DNA from: Burkholderiaceae bacterium 16
GTDB lineage: Bacteria > Pseudomonadota > Gammaproteobacteria > Burkholderiales > Burkholderiaceae
Assembly: GCA_000955785.1 (NCBI GenBank)
Contig: JYOD01000112.1
Coordinates: forward strand, 1 to 48,944
DNA length: 48,944 bases
Direction of reading: 5' to 3'
Made by a program: the position numbers and the translations under genes. Below the pieces are notes generated by a model. The model was not told the origin of the DNA and did not search any database. It saw only the letters and a program-made list of their open reading frames with translations. Positions 7,268 through 15,516 of the stretch are shown here, in pieces (positions within the stretch are counted from its first letter, which is position 1; each line of letters begins with the position of its first letter).

Positions 7268-8254
7268 TCATTGGTCGGGTGTGAAGCCGCTGGCCTTGAT
7301 GATCGGGCCCCAATGGGCCAGTTCATTGCGCTGCAGGCGGTCGAGCTCGGCTGCCGGCCGGAAGTCGGGATTCAGCGTTGCCCTGGTCTGCAGTATGGTG
7401 CGGACATCTGGCATGGCGAGCACCTTGCTCAGCGCGGCCTGCATGCGCTCGAGCTCCGCCTTCGGCGTGTGCGCGGGCGCCCAGATGCCTGCCCAGGCGT
7501 CGCTGCCGTCGACCGCCACGCCCTGCTCGGTCACCGTGGACACACCGGGGAGCAGCGGCGAACGCGCTGCGCCGAACACGCCGATGATGCGGACCTTGCC
7601 GCCCTTGGCATGCGGCGCGATATCACCGGCGGTCATCACGGCCGAAGCCAGCTGCCCGCCTAGCAGGTCAGTCACGAGCGGGCCGTTGCCCTTGTAGGGC
7701 ACGACATTCATCGGCACGCCGATTGCCTTGCCGAACTGCAGGCCGGTGAAGTGCGTCTGCCCTCCCAGGCCCGCGGTGCCGAACATTGCCTTGCCCGGAT
7801 GCGCCTTCGCCCACGCCACGAAGCCCTTCACGTCATTGACGCCGGTCTGGCTGCTGACCACCAGGGCCAGCGGGTAGGAGATCACCACCGCCACCGGCGC
7901 CAGGTCGGACAGCAGGTCGTACTTGAGCGTCGCGGGCGGATACAGCAGCGTGGGAAAGACCGTGGTGGCATTTGGCGCCACCATGTAGGTCAGGCCGTCC
8001 GGGGCGCTGTTCTTCAACATCCCGGTGGCCACTCTGCCCCCGGCGCCGGGCCGGTTGTCGACGATCACGGGCTGGCCAAGCATGCCCTGCAGCTTGTCTG
8101 CCAGCACACGCGCCACGGTGTCGGTCGATCCGCCTGGGGGGAAGCCGACCAGGAATTTGATCGGCGGCTTTTCCTGCGCGTGGGCACCGCATGCGAATGC
8201 CAGCCCGAGGGCGAGCGCACCGCATGCGGACCGGATGGTGTGGATGAGGGCCAT
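7268..8254 (-). CDS. Bug (TctC-type) periplasmic substrate-binding protein
   Basis: A 328-residue extracytoplasmic receptor. A signal peptide covers about residues 1-26, ending AHA, followed by the Bug signatures LVGFPPGGSTDTVARV and DGLTYMVAPNAT. Bug proteins bind carboxylates and amides in the periplasm and serve tripartite transporters or signalling. No TctA or TctB gene is in the window, as is usual for Burkholderiaceae orphan Bugs. GGAGAC precedes the ATG at 8254. It is a close paralogue of the Bug at 16.8 kb in the opposite arm, sharing the GLGGQ(x)HF and SDAW/GDAW blocks, so both may bind related substrates. Confidence 0.92.
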   Translation of the reverse strand: MALIHTIRSACGALALGLAFACGAHAQEKPPIKFLVGFPPGGSTDTVARVLADKLQGMLGQPVIVDNRPGAGGRVATGMLKNSAPDGLTYMVAPNATTVFPTLLYPPATLKYDLLSDLAPVAVVISYPLALVVSSQTGVNDVKGFVAWAKAHPGKAMFGTAGLGGQTHFTGLQFGKAIGVPMNVVPYKGNGPLVTDLLGGQLASAVMTAGDIAPHAKGGKVRIIGVFGAARSPLLPGVSTVTEQGVAVDGSDAWAGIWAPAHTPKAELERMQAALSKVLAMPDVRTILQTRATLNPDFRPAAELDRLQRNELAHWGPIIKASGFTPDQ

Positions 8255-8394
8255 GTCTTTGTCTCCTGTGTATTTCTTGTCTGAACGGGCAAGGCGCGAT
8301 AGGAAGGCGTGTTCAAGATGGACGACCGTCTTCTCCCCCTCTCTCGCCTGCGGCCGGAGGGGGGCAGAACAGCCAGGCCGATCTGGAATGCGCG

Positions 8395-9522
8395 CTAGGC
8401 CTGCCGGGCAAAACTGCCCAGGTGATGCGCGGCGTCGCCAAACAATTGGTTGATGACCAGCAGGCGCTTGGCGTAATGCCCCACCCTGCATTCGTCCGTC
8501 ATACCCATGGCGCCGTGCAACTGGATGGCCCACTGTCCGGCCTGCCGCCCCGCCTGCCCGATCACGACCTTGGCGGCGGACACCAGCCGGCGGCGCTGCG
8601 CGGGGTCGCCATCGGCCACCGCCATGGCGGCCACGCAGGCCATGGACTTGCACTGTTCGAGTGCGATCAGCATGTCGGCCACGCGGTGCTGGAGCACCTG
8701 GAACCTGGTCAGCGGCGTGCCGAACTGCTTGCGGGTTTTTAGGTGCTCCGCGGTCAGGTCGAGCAGCGCTTCCAGCGCACCGGTCGCCTCCGCGCACAGC
8801 ACGGCGCTGGCACGGTCGGCAGCAGCCTGGATCCACGGCAGCCCGTCGCCAGTCTCTCCCACGACCGCGTCGGCGCCCACGCGCAGCTGGTGCAGCGCCA
8901 GGTGCGCGGCGCTGCGGCCATCCAGCGTGCGGAATTCGCGTTTGCTTAGGCCGGGCGTGGCGGCCTCGACGAGAAAGAGGGTCACGCCCGCTTCGTCGTT
9001 TACCTCGCCGGCGGTACGCGCGGCCACGATGAAGGCGTCGGCCTGTGCACCGTCGAGCACAAGCGTCTTGGCTCCTTCGAGCATCCATCCCTGGCCGTCC
9101 GGCTGGGCCAGTGTGCTGACATGCGACAGGTCATAGCGGGCGTCCGCCTCGCCAATGGCCAGCGCCAGCCGCGCCTGCCCCGCCGCCAGCGCCGGCAGCC
9201 ATTGCCGGCGCTGCGCGGGCGTGCCCGCGGCATCAAGCAGTTGCCCGGCCAGCACCGCGCTGGACAGCCAAGCCCCGCCGCCCAGCGCCCGGCCAAGTTC
9301 CTGGGCTACCAGCATCATTTCAGTCGGCCCTTGCTCGCTGCCGCCCACGTCGGCCGCGAGCGGCAGTCCGAGCAGGCCGAGGTCAGCCATGGCTGCCCAG
9401 CGTGACTCGGCCTCATCGGCAGTTTCAACATTGCCACGGCGATGCTCGGGGTACTCGCCATCGCAGAAACGGCGCACCGCGTCGCGCAGCGCAATATGTT
9501 CGTCGTTCAGAGAGAAATCCAT
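8395..9522 (-). CDS. Acyl-CoA dehydrogenase family protein (shorter paralogue)
   Basis: A 375-residue FAD-dependent acyl-CoA dehydrogenase. The fold is evident from MDFSLNDEHIALRDAVRRF, the C-terminal LKTRKQFGTPLTRFQ (FAD contact) and QLHGAMGMTDE. The middle beta-domain is less conserved than usual, and the standard catalytic Glu position is uncertain. It follows the second dehydrogenase gene by 15 bp, suggesting a heteromeric enzyme such as those acting on ring or branched acyl-CoA in steroid and alicyclic acid degradation. About 140 bp separate it from the Bug gene downstream. Confidence 0.88.
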   Translation of the reverse strand: MDFSLNDEHIALRDAVRRFCDGEYPEHRRGNVETADEAESRWAAMADLGLLGLPLAADVGGSEQGPTEMMLVAQELGRALGGGAWLSSAVLAGQLLDAAGTPAQRRQWLPALAAGQARLALAIGEADARYDLSHVSTLAQPDGQGWMLEGAKTLVLDGAQADAFIVAARTAGEVNDEAGVTLFLVEAATPGLSKREFRTLDGRSAAHLALHQLRVGADAVVGETGDGLPWIQAAADRASAVLCAEATGALEALLDLTAEHLKTRKQFGTPLTRFQVLQHRVADMLIALEQCKSMACVAAMAVADGDPAQRRRLVSAAKVVIGQAGRQAGQWAIQLHGAMGMTDECRVGHYAKRLLVINQLFGDAAHHLGSFARQA

Positions 9523-9537
9523 GGTCTCGTTACGGTG

Positions 9538-10725
9538 TCAAGCCGCCAGAAAGGCCTTGCTAATGAGGTTGCGCTGCACTTCATTCACGCCGCCGTAGAT
9601 CGACAGCTTGCGGGCATCGAGGTAGTTGGCGGCCAGCGCCGACAGTTCGGCCGGGCTGGCGGGATCGTCCAGTTCGCCGCGCAGCGCCGCTTCCTCGAAC
9701 GGCACGGCGTGCGGGCCGGCCACTTCCACCAGCAGTTCGTAGATGGCCTGGCGCAGCTCGGTGCCGCGTACCTTGAGCATGGACGCCTCCACCGCCGGCA
9801 CCCGGCTCTGCTGGTTGTCACTGAGCATGCGCAGCGCGGTGAACTCCAGCGCCATCAGCTCGATCTCGAACTGGGCCAGGCGCGACTGCAACACCGGATC
9901 CTGGCCCAGCCCCTGGCTCGCTGCCAGCGCGCGGGCTCGCCGCAACTGCTGCTTGCAAGAGCCAATGCCGGCGATGCCGGTGCGCTCATGACCAAGCAGG
10001 TATTTGCCGTAGGACCAGCCGTGGTTCAGCTTGCCCACCAGGTTCTCCACCGGCACCCGCACATTGTCGAGGTAGCACTCGTTAAGATCCGTGCCGCCCT
10101 CCAGCATGCGGATGGGCCGCACCCGCACGCCGGGGCTGTTCATGTCGATCAGCAGGAACGAAATGCCTTCCTGTGGCTTGGCCGCGTTCGGGTCGGTACG
10201 CACCAGCGCGAACATCATCGAGCACCAGTGCGCGTACGAGGTCCACACCTTGTGGCCGTTGACCACGAAGTGCCTGCCATCCGGCTCCAGCAAGGCCGTG
10301 GTCCTTACTGCGGCCAGATCGGAACCGGCGCCCGGCTCGGAAAAGCCCTGCGCCCACCAGGTCTTGCTCTGGCGAATGTCAGGCAGGTACTTCGCTTTCT
10401 GCTCAGGTGTACCAAAAGCAATCAGCACCGGCCCCAGCATCTGGATGCCGCTGGCGATGATGCGCGGCGCCCCGCCCAACATGGTTTCCTCGTCGAAGAT
10501 GTACCGCTGCACATGGTTCCAGCCCGGGCCGCCGTATTCGACAGGCCAGCCCGGCGTCAGCCAGCCGCGCGCCTCCAGGATGCGGAACCAGGTCACGTAG
10601 TCAGCGTGCTCCAGGCGCAGGCCGAGCTCGACCTTGCGCCGAATGTCCGTGGGCAGGTTCGCCATGACGAAGGCGCGCACCTCCTGGCGGAACGCTTCGT
10701 CGGCGGGAGAAAAAGTCAGCTTCAT
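9538..10725 (-). CDS. Acyl-CoA dehydrogenase family protein (longer paralogue)
   Basis: A 395-residue acyl-CoA dehydrogenase. Recognisable blocks are WLTPGWPVEYGG in the N-terminal helical domain, GFSEPGAGSDLA at the flavin site, and YGGVNEVQRNLISK near the C-terminus. Together with the neighbouring 375-residue paralogue it probably forms a two-subunit dehydrogenase introducing a double bond alpha-beta to the CoA ester. The start at 10725 (MKLTFSPADEAF) is where homology begins; the frame stays open further upstream. It is the second gene after the operon promoter, 43 bp downstream of the acyl-CoA synthetase gene. Confidence 0.9.
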   Translation of the reverse strand: MKLTFSPADEAFRQEVRAFVMANLPTDIRRKVELGLRLEHADYVTWFRILEARGWLTPGWPVEYGGPGWNHVQRYIFDEETMLGGAPRIIASGIQMLGPVLIAFGTPEQKAKYLPDIRQSKTWWAQGFSEPGAGSDLAAVRTTALLEPDGRHFVVNGHKVWTSYAHWCSMMFALVRTDPNAAKPQEGISFLLIDMNSPGVRVRPIRMLEGGTDLNECYLDNVRVPVENLVGKLNHGWSYGKYLLGHERTGIAGIGSCKQQLRRARALAASQGLGQDPVLQSRLAQFEIELMALEFTALRMLSDNQQSRVPAVEASMLKVRGTELRQAIYELLVEVAGPHAVPFEEAALRGELDDPASPAELSALAANYLDARKLSIYGGVNEVQRNLISKAFLAA

Positions 10726-10768
10726 ATGTATAGGCCGTGTATTTGATTCGCGTAGATGGGCCGTGTAT

Positions 10769-12934
10769 TCAGCGAGCTTGCGGGCCGCAGACCACCAGCG
10801 CGTCCAGCGCCAGCACGCGGTCGGGATAGGCCACCAGCGGATTGATGTCGATTTCAGCAATCGCCGGATTGGCGCGCATCTGCTCGCCGATCAGCCTTAC
10901 CGCCCGGGCAATGGCTGCCTCGTCAACGGCGGCCTCGCCGCGGACGCCGCGCAGCAGCGAGGCGGCCTTCAGGCGCCCCAGTTCCTGCATCACGTCGGCC
11001 TCGCAGAGGTCGGCCGGCACCAGGCGGACATCCTTCAGCGCCTCGATCCACACGCCACCCAGGCCGACCAGCACCACCGGGCCCCAGCCCGCATCGCGCC
11101 GGGCGCCGACCACCAGCTCCAGACCGCGCGGCCCCATCGCCTCCACCAGCACGCCGTCCAGCACCAGGCCGGGGCGATGCGTGGCGATGTTCTGCTGCAG
11201 GCGGCCCCAGCCGGCGCGCAACGCGCCTTCGTCAGCCAGTCCGACGATCACGCCGCCCACATCGCTCTTGTGCGGCAGTTCGCTGGCCTGTGCCTTGATG
11301 ACGACCGGGTAGCCAATGCGCGTGGCAATGGCAACCGCTTCGTCAACGCCGGTAGCGAGCGCGCCCTCGGGCACGGTCAGGCCCGCGGCAGCCAGCCACG
11401 CCTTGCCCTGGTATTCCGCGAACACGCCCGAAGGTGGGATCGCGCCCGGCAACGGTACGGCGGCGGGAACGGACTGGCTGGCACGGCTGGCACGCTGCAG
11501 CGCCTCGCCGTAAGCCGACACCCTGGCGAGTGCGCGCAGCGCCCGGTCGGGCGAGCGGAAGAACGGCACGCCACTGCCGCGGATGGCGTCGACAAAGAAG
11601 GGCTCGATGGGACCGCTGTCGCCGGTGACTACCAGAACCGCCGGCTTGCCCGCACGGGCCAGTGCAGGAACGATATGCTCCGCCTTGTCACGCTGGGCCA
11701 CTTCCGGGCCGGCCGGGATGCTCAGCACGATGCTGCCCACTGCCGCGTCAGAGAGCATGGTCAGCAGGACCTCGCCGACCAGCCCCGGCTGGCGCACGCC
11801 GATGGTGGTGTAGTCGAGAGGGTTCTCGGCCACCGCGTAGTCCGGCAACATCGCGGCAAGGCGCGCGGTGGTCTCCGCGCCGAGCGGCGGGAGGTCCAGG
11901 CCCAGCCCGTCACAGAAATCCAGCGCGACGTTCTTCATTGCGCCGGAGCCGGTCATAAAAGCCGGGCCACCAGCTGGCGGCACCGGAAAACGGAGCAGGA
12001 TTGCTGCTGCGTCAACGAGCTCGTCTGGCGTATCGACCAGCACCACCGCCTCGCGCGTCAGCGCCACGCAAGCGGTGGCGTGGTCGCCGGCCAAGGCGCC
12101 GGTGTGCGACTGGGCGGCCTCCCGGGCACGCTCGCTGCGCCCGGGCATCAGCATCACGATGGGCTTGCCGGCCTCGCGCGCCCTGCGCGCCAGCGCAAGG
12201 AAGGTCTTCGGACGGCGCACCTGTTCGGCGTACACGGCCAGCACGCAGGTTTGCGGGTCATCGATGTAATGGGCGACGAAGTCCTCGACGCCGAGCGACG
12301 CCTCATTGCCCGTGGATACCACCGCGGTCAGCGGCAGGCCCCGGCCCACGAAGGCATCGCGCATGTTGGCGGCCATTGCACCGCTTTGCGCCACCACGCC
12401 AATGCCCGGGCGGGCGCCACACGGGTATGGCTGCACGGCCTCAAAGGTCACCGGCACGTTGGCCGCGAAATTCGTGAAGCCCATGCAGTTCGGGCCAAGC
12501 AGCGCCATACCGCCCTCGCGCGCCACGGCGGCCAGCCGTTCCTGCCGCTCGCGGCCAGCGTCGCCGGTCTCGGCGTACCCGGAGGCGAACAACACTGCAG
12601 CCCTTGTGCCCCGCGCAGCCAGGGTTCGTACTGCATCCAGCACGCCGGCCTCGGGGATCGCCAACACGGCCAGGTCGATACCCACAGGCAGTTCGTCCAC
12701 CGTCTTCACGCAGGCTCGGCCATTGATTTCCGTGCTACTGCGGCTGACCAGGTGAACGGCGCCGGCGTAACCGAAGCGTTCGAGGTTTGCCAGCACAAAT
12801 CCACCGAACGAGCGAGCATCCGCCGACGCACCGACGATGGCGATAGAGGCCGGCTGCAGGATGCTGGCCACTGCGGCTACCGCGGCTTCGGCGGTCTTAT
12901 CAACCTGCTCGCCGGGAAAGTCAGAAGTTTTCAT
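10769..12934 (-). CDS. NDP-forming acyl-CoA synthetase (acetate--CoA ligase, ADP-forming type)
   Basis: A 721-residue fused synthetase: CoA-binding Rossmann domain (ASIAIVGAS near residue 35), succinyl-CoA-ligase-like middle domains with the phospho-histidine motif SHTGALAGD, and a C-terminal ATP-grasp domain (YPVVIKAQ, LPHKSDVGG). Such enzymes make acyl-CoA thioesters from free acids; a feruloyl-CoA synthetase (FerA of Sphingobium) belongs to this family. As first gene of the leftward operon it likely activates the pathway substrate. A paralogue with the same domain order is at 40.9-43.0 kb. A promoter candidate and a perfect 6+6 inverted repeat lie just upstream. Confidence 0.92.
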   Translation of the reverse strand: MKTSDFPGEQVDKTAEAAVAAVASILQPASIAIVGASADARSFGGFVLANLERFGYAGAVHLVSRSSTEINGRACVKTVDELPVGIDLAVLAIPEAGVLDAVRTLAARGTRAAVLFASGYAETGDAGRERQERLAAVAREGGMALLGPNCMGFTNFAANVPVTFEAVQPYPCGARPGIGVVAQSGAMAANMRDAFVGRGLPLTAVVSTGNEASLGVEDFVAHYIDDPQTCVLAVYAEQVRRPKTFLALARRAREAGKPIVMLMPGRSERAREAAQSHTGALAGDHATACVALTREAVVLVDTPDELVDAAAILLRFPVPPAGGPAFMTGSGAMKNVALDFCDGLGLDLPPLGAETTARLAAMLPDYAVAENPLDYTTIGVRQPGLVGEVLLTMLSDAAVGSIVLSIPAGPEVAQRDKAEHIVPALARAGKPAVLVVTGDSGPIEPFFVDAIRGSGVPFFRSPDRALRALARVSAYGEALQRASRASQSVPAAVPLPGAIPPSGVFAEYQGKAWLAAAGLTVPEGALATGVDEAVAIATRIGYPVVIKAQASELPHKSDVGGVIVGLADEGALRAGWGRLQQNIATHRPGLVLDGVLVEAMGPRGLELVVGARRDAGWGPVVLVGLGGVWIEALKDVRLVPADLCEADVMQELGRLKAASLLRGVRGEAAVDEAAIARAVRLIGEQMRANPAIAEIDINPLVAYPDRVLALDALVVCGPQAR

Positions 12935-13364
12935 TGGGTAAGTTGTCCGCTAAAAGAGGCTGGCGCCCCGTGTTGATTGAATTCTGGCATACCAGAAGCA
13001 TAGTTTCAATACACCACAAACAGCAATTTTCTCATCAAACGTAGGTGGTTTCCCTAGGGCTAAGGATGCTGACGTCAGGGAGGCGCAACGCATTTGTGGC
13101 AGGTCCGCCTCTCTTACAAACGCGCTACAGCCGCATAACTTGTCACGGCCCAGCAGCCAAAACCCAATATTGGCGCGGGATTGCCGGGAGCCCAGGCCGT
13201 TTTTCCTCCGTTGACACGCGGTCGCTCTTTCCCAGCATAGAAGAAAGTATCGCCAGGAATTGCGACATCCTCAGTCGAAACATCATCCCTCTACTTTGCA
13301 TACCACATGCTTTTTGTTGTATATTTTTACGCAACATCAAGCCAAACGGCAGCAGCTCATTCGT
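12935..13364. promoter_or_regulatory. Divergent intergenic region controlling both catabolic arms
   Basis: This 430-bp stretch separates the acyl-CoA synthetase gene (leftward) from the GntR gene (rightward) and holds no convincing gene. On the minus strand TTGCTG (13026-13021) and TATGCT (13002-12997), 18 bases apart, form a plausible sigma-70 promoter about 60 bases before the synthetase start. An inverted repeat touches the downstream edge of that -10 element. An ATACCACATGC element lies at 13300-13310 before the GntR gene. Base composition is clearly less GC-rich than in the genes. Confidence 0.6.
12982..12997. promoter_or_regulatory. Inverted repeat TTCTGG-CATA-CCAGAA, candidate GntR operator
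   Basis: Two perfect six-base arms around CATA. The core TGGCATACCA resembles the half-site geometry of FCD-subfamily GntR operators (TGG-n4-CCA). It overlaps the end of the predicted -10 element of the leftward operon, a position suited to repression. Half-sites TGCCAGAA and TTCTGGCA recur at 23.29-23.33 kb next to the second GntR gene. Binding is inferred. Confidence 0.55.
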
Positions 13365-14090
13365 ATGCAACAGACCCCTCTTGCCCTGATGCACCCGCTT
13401 CGGCCTACCGGGCGCCACAGCCGGGCGGAAGACATCCGCGCCACGCTGGAGGCTGAGATCGAGGCTGGCATCCTGTGTCCGGGCGCGCCGCTGGACGAAC
13501 GGGAACTGGCGCAGCGCTTTGGCGTTTCGCGCACGCCCGTACGGGAAGCCCTGCAGCAGCTGGCGGCGCACTCACTGGTAGCCATGGCCCCGCGACAAGG
13601 TGCGACGGTGGCACGCCTGTCCGTCGGCAAGGTAAGGGCGATGCTGGAATACGTGGGTGAACTGGAGTCATTAGCCGCAAGGCTGGCGGCGCGCCGCGGC
13701 GACGAAGCGCTGTATGCCGCGCTCGAAGCAGGCCTGTCGCTATGCCGCCGGATGGCGGCGGCTCCGGTTCCGGAAGGCTACGCAGCCGCAAACGTCACCT
13801 TTCACGAAGCCATCTACCGGGGTTGCCGCAACGACTACCTGGCCAGCCATATCCGCGCGGCGCGGCGGCGCCTGCAGCGCTACCGGATGCGCGATTTCGC
13901 CACCGGCCAGCAGGTTGCCAAATCACTGGAAGACCACCAGTGCATTGCTGAAGCCATTCGCACCGGCAATGAGCAGCAGGCCGCCGCTGCCATGGCCTTG
14001 CACGTGCCCGCAGGCACCACCGGCTTCGCCGAATTCCTGGCGACTGTGCCGGCCCATTTCTTCGACGGCGGCCACACCGCCACCTTTTGA
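13365..14090 (+). CDS. GntR-family regulator with FCD ligand-binding domain
   Basis: About 241 residues. The N-terminal winged helix-turn-helix reads LDERELAQRFGVSRTPVREA, followed by a C-terminal all-helical FCD domain with conserved acidic and histidine positions (VTFHEAIYRG). FCD regulators usually repress catabolic genes and are released by a pathway acid. The ATG at 13365 lacks a clear ribosome site; ATG 13389 is an alternative. Placed between the two divergent arms and 13 bp before the RidA gene, it is the obvious local regulator. It is paralogous to the GntR protein at 22.4-23.1 kb; the HTH blocks GVSRTPVREALQQL are identical. Confidence 0.9.
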   Translation: MQQTPLALMHPLRPTGRHSRAEDIRATLEAEIEAGILCPGAPLDERELAQRFGVSRTPVREALQQLAAHSLVAMAPRQGATVARLSVGKVRAMLEYVGELESLAARLAARRGDEALYAALEAGLSLCRRMAAAPVPEGYAAANVTFHEAIYRGCRNDYLASHIRAARRRLQRYRMRDFATGQQVAKSLEDHQCIAEAIRTGNEQQAAAAMALHVPAGTTGFAEFLATVPAHFFDGGHTATF

Positions 14091-14103
14091 TCCCAGGCAT
14101 CCC

Positions 14104-14505
14104 ATGACCAGACCACCCCGTTCGATCGATGTGCCCGGCCTTGCGCACAACGCCCCCATCCCCACCGGCGCGCGCATCGGCAATGTCCTCTGCTCCTCCG
14201 CTATCGCGGGCAAGGACCCGGCCACCGGCGCGTTGCCGCCCGGGGCCGCGACACAGGCCTCTCATGCATTCCGCAACCTGGCCAGCGTGCTGGCCGCCGG
14301 CGGCGGCACGCTGGCGGACGTGGTGAAACTGACCATCTACGTGAAGGACAACAGCGTGCGGGACGCCGTCAATGCCGAGTGGCTGAACTGCTTCCCCGAT
14401 CCGGAAGACCGGCCCGCGCGGCACATCGTTGTGCATGACCTGCAGCACGGCATGCTCCTGCAACTCGAATGCCTGGCCGTACTGGCCGGCGCAACCCAAG
14501 GCTGA
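14104..14505 (+). CDS. RidA (YjgF/UK114) family protein
   Basis: A 133-residue RidA-fold protein: N-terminal PGLAHNAPIPTG, central ASHAFRNLASVL and the conserved valine-rich VKLTIYVKD. RidA proteins are trimers; the archetype hydrolyses reactive enamines/imines, and related ones act in ring-degradation pathways such as 2-aminomuconate deamination. The archetypal RidA arginine in the C-terminal strand is not obvious (the segment reads RHIVVHDLQHGMLLQLECLA), so it may belong to a divergent subgroup. Its stop codon is five bases before the LigJ-like gene. A role as tautomerase or enamine handler for ring-fission products is a guess. Confidence 0.85.
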   Translation: MTRPPRSIDVPGLAHNAPIPTGARIGNVLCSSAIAGKDPATGALPPGAATQASHAFRNLASVLAAGGGTLADVVKLTIYVKDNSVRDAVNAEWLNCFPDPEDRPARHIVVHDLQHGMLLQLECLAVLAGATQG

Positions 14506-14510
14506 AAACC

Positions 14511-15515
14511 ATGATCATTGATTCCCACGCCCACGTCGTGATGCCCCCCGAGAGCTTCCGCTTCATGGCGGAACTCATTGGCGGACGCGCCAATCCCTCG
14601 ACCACGCCGAAAATTCCAGACGCATCGGTGCGCAAAGTGGCCGAAGAGCTGGTGCGCAGCATGGATGCCGTCGGCACTGACGTGCAGTTCATCTCGCCGC
14701 GGCCTTACCTGCAGATGCATTCGGTCAAGCCGGGCCGCGTGACCGACCTGTGGTCCCGCCACTGCAACGACATCATCGCCCGCTTCGTGACCATGTTCCC
14801 GGACCGCTTCCGCGGCGTGGCCGGACTGCCGCAGCACATGCTGGAATCCCCGACCGAGCGCGCGGTGCCCGAGCTCGAGCGTTGCGTGAATGAACTGGGT
14901 TTCGTCGGCTGCCTGATCAACCCGGATCCCACCGAAAGCGAAGGCCCCACGCCGCCCGGGCTCGGCGACCCGTTCTGGTATCCACTCTACGAGGCCATGA
15001 CGCGCCTCGACGTCCCCGGCCTGATCCACTCCGCCGGCAGCTGCAGCGCGCGCGAGTCGTACACGCTCAAGTTCATCAACGAGGAGAGCATTGCAGTCAT
15101 TTCGCTGCTTAACTCGAAGGTGTTCCAGGACTTCCCGAACCTAAAGATCGTGGTAGCGCATGGCGGCGGTGCCATTCCCTACCAGATGGGCCGTTTCCGT
15201 TCGTGGTCGGTCCGCAAGGGCGAGACCGTCACATTCGATGAGCAGCTGCGCAAGCTGTACTTCGATACCTGCAACTACTCCACCGAGGCCATTGACCTGC
15301 TGCTGAAGGTGGCCGGCACCGACAACGTGCTGTTCGGCACCGAGAAACCGGGCACCGGCAGCGCGCGCGACCCTCTGACCGACCGTGACTACGACGACAT
15401 GAAGCCTGTCATCGAAGGGATCTCATGGCTGACCGATGCACAGCGCAAGAACATCTTCGAATGCAACTGCAGGCGCCTTTACACCCGCGCTTTCCGCACC
15501 GACGAGGAGTGCTGA
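14511..15515 (+). CDS. LigJ-like 4-oxalomesaconate hydratase (amidohydrolase superfamily)
   Basis: A 334-residue amidohydrolase-superfamily protein beginning MIIDSHAH. His6, His8, His173 (GLIHSAG) and Glu278 (FGTEKPG) fall close to the Zn ligands known for LigJ (His6, His8, His178, Glu284), and His217 (VVAHGGG) matches its catalytic histidine. The Glu at the last metal position separates it from the ACMSD-type decarboxylases, which have Asp there. LigJ hydrates 4-oxalomesaconate in gallate/protocatechuate 4,5-cleavage, just before the LigK aldolase step. One base separates it from the Rieske gene. A hydratase for a substituted analogue is also possible. Confidence 0.85.
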   Translation: MIIDSHAHVVMPPESFRFMAELIGGRANPSTTPKIPDASVRKVAEELVRSMDAVGTDVQFISPRPYLQMHSVKPGRVTDLWSRHCNDIIARFVTMFPDRFRGVAGLPQHMLESPTERAVPELERCVNELGFVGCLINPDPTESEGPTPPGLGDPFWYPLYEAMTRLDVPGLIHSAGSCSARESYTLKFINEESIAVISLLNSKVFQDFPNLKIVVAHGGGAIPYQMGRFRSWSVRKGETVTFDEQLRKLYFDTCNYSTEAIDLLLKVAGTDNVLFGTEKPGTGSARDPLTDRDYDDMKPVIEGISWLTDAQRKNIFECNCRRLYTRAFRTDEEC

Positions 15516-15516
15516 C

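Noticed and set aside
10634..12976. A 780-codon open frame on the plus strand
   Set aside because: Antisense to the NDP-forming synthetase; composition typical of a GC shadow and no motif.
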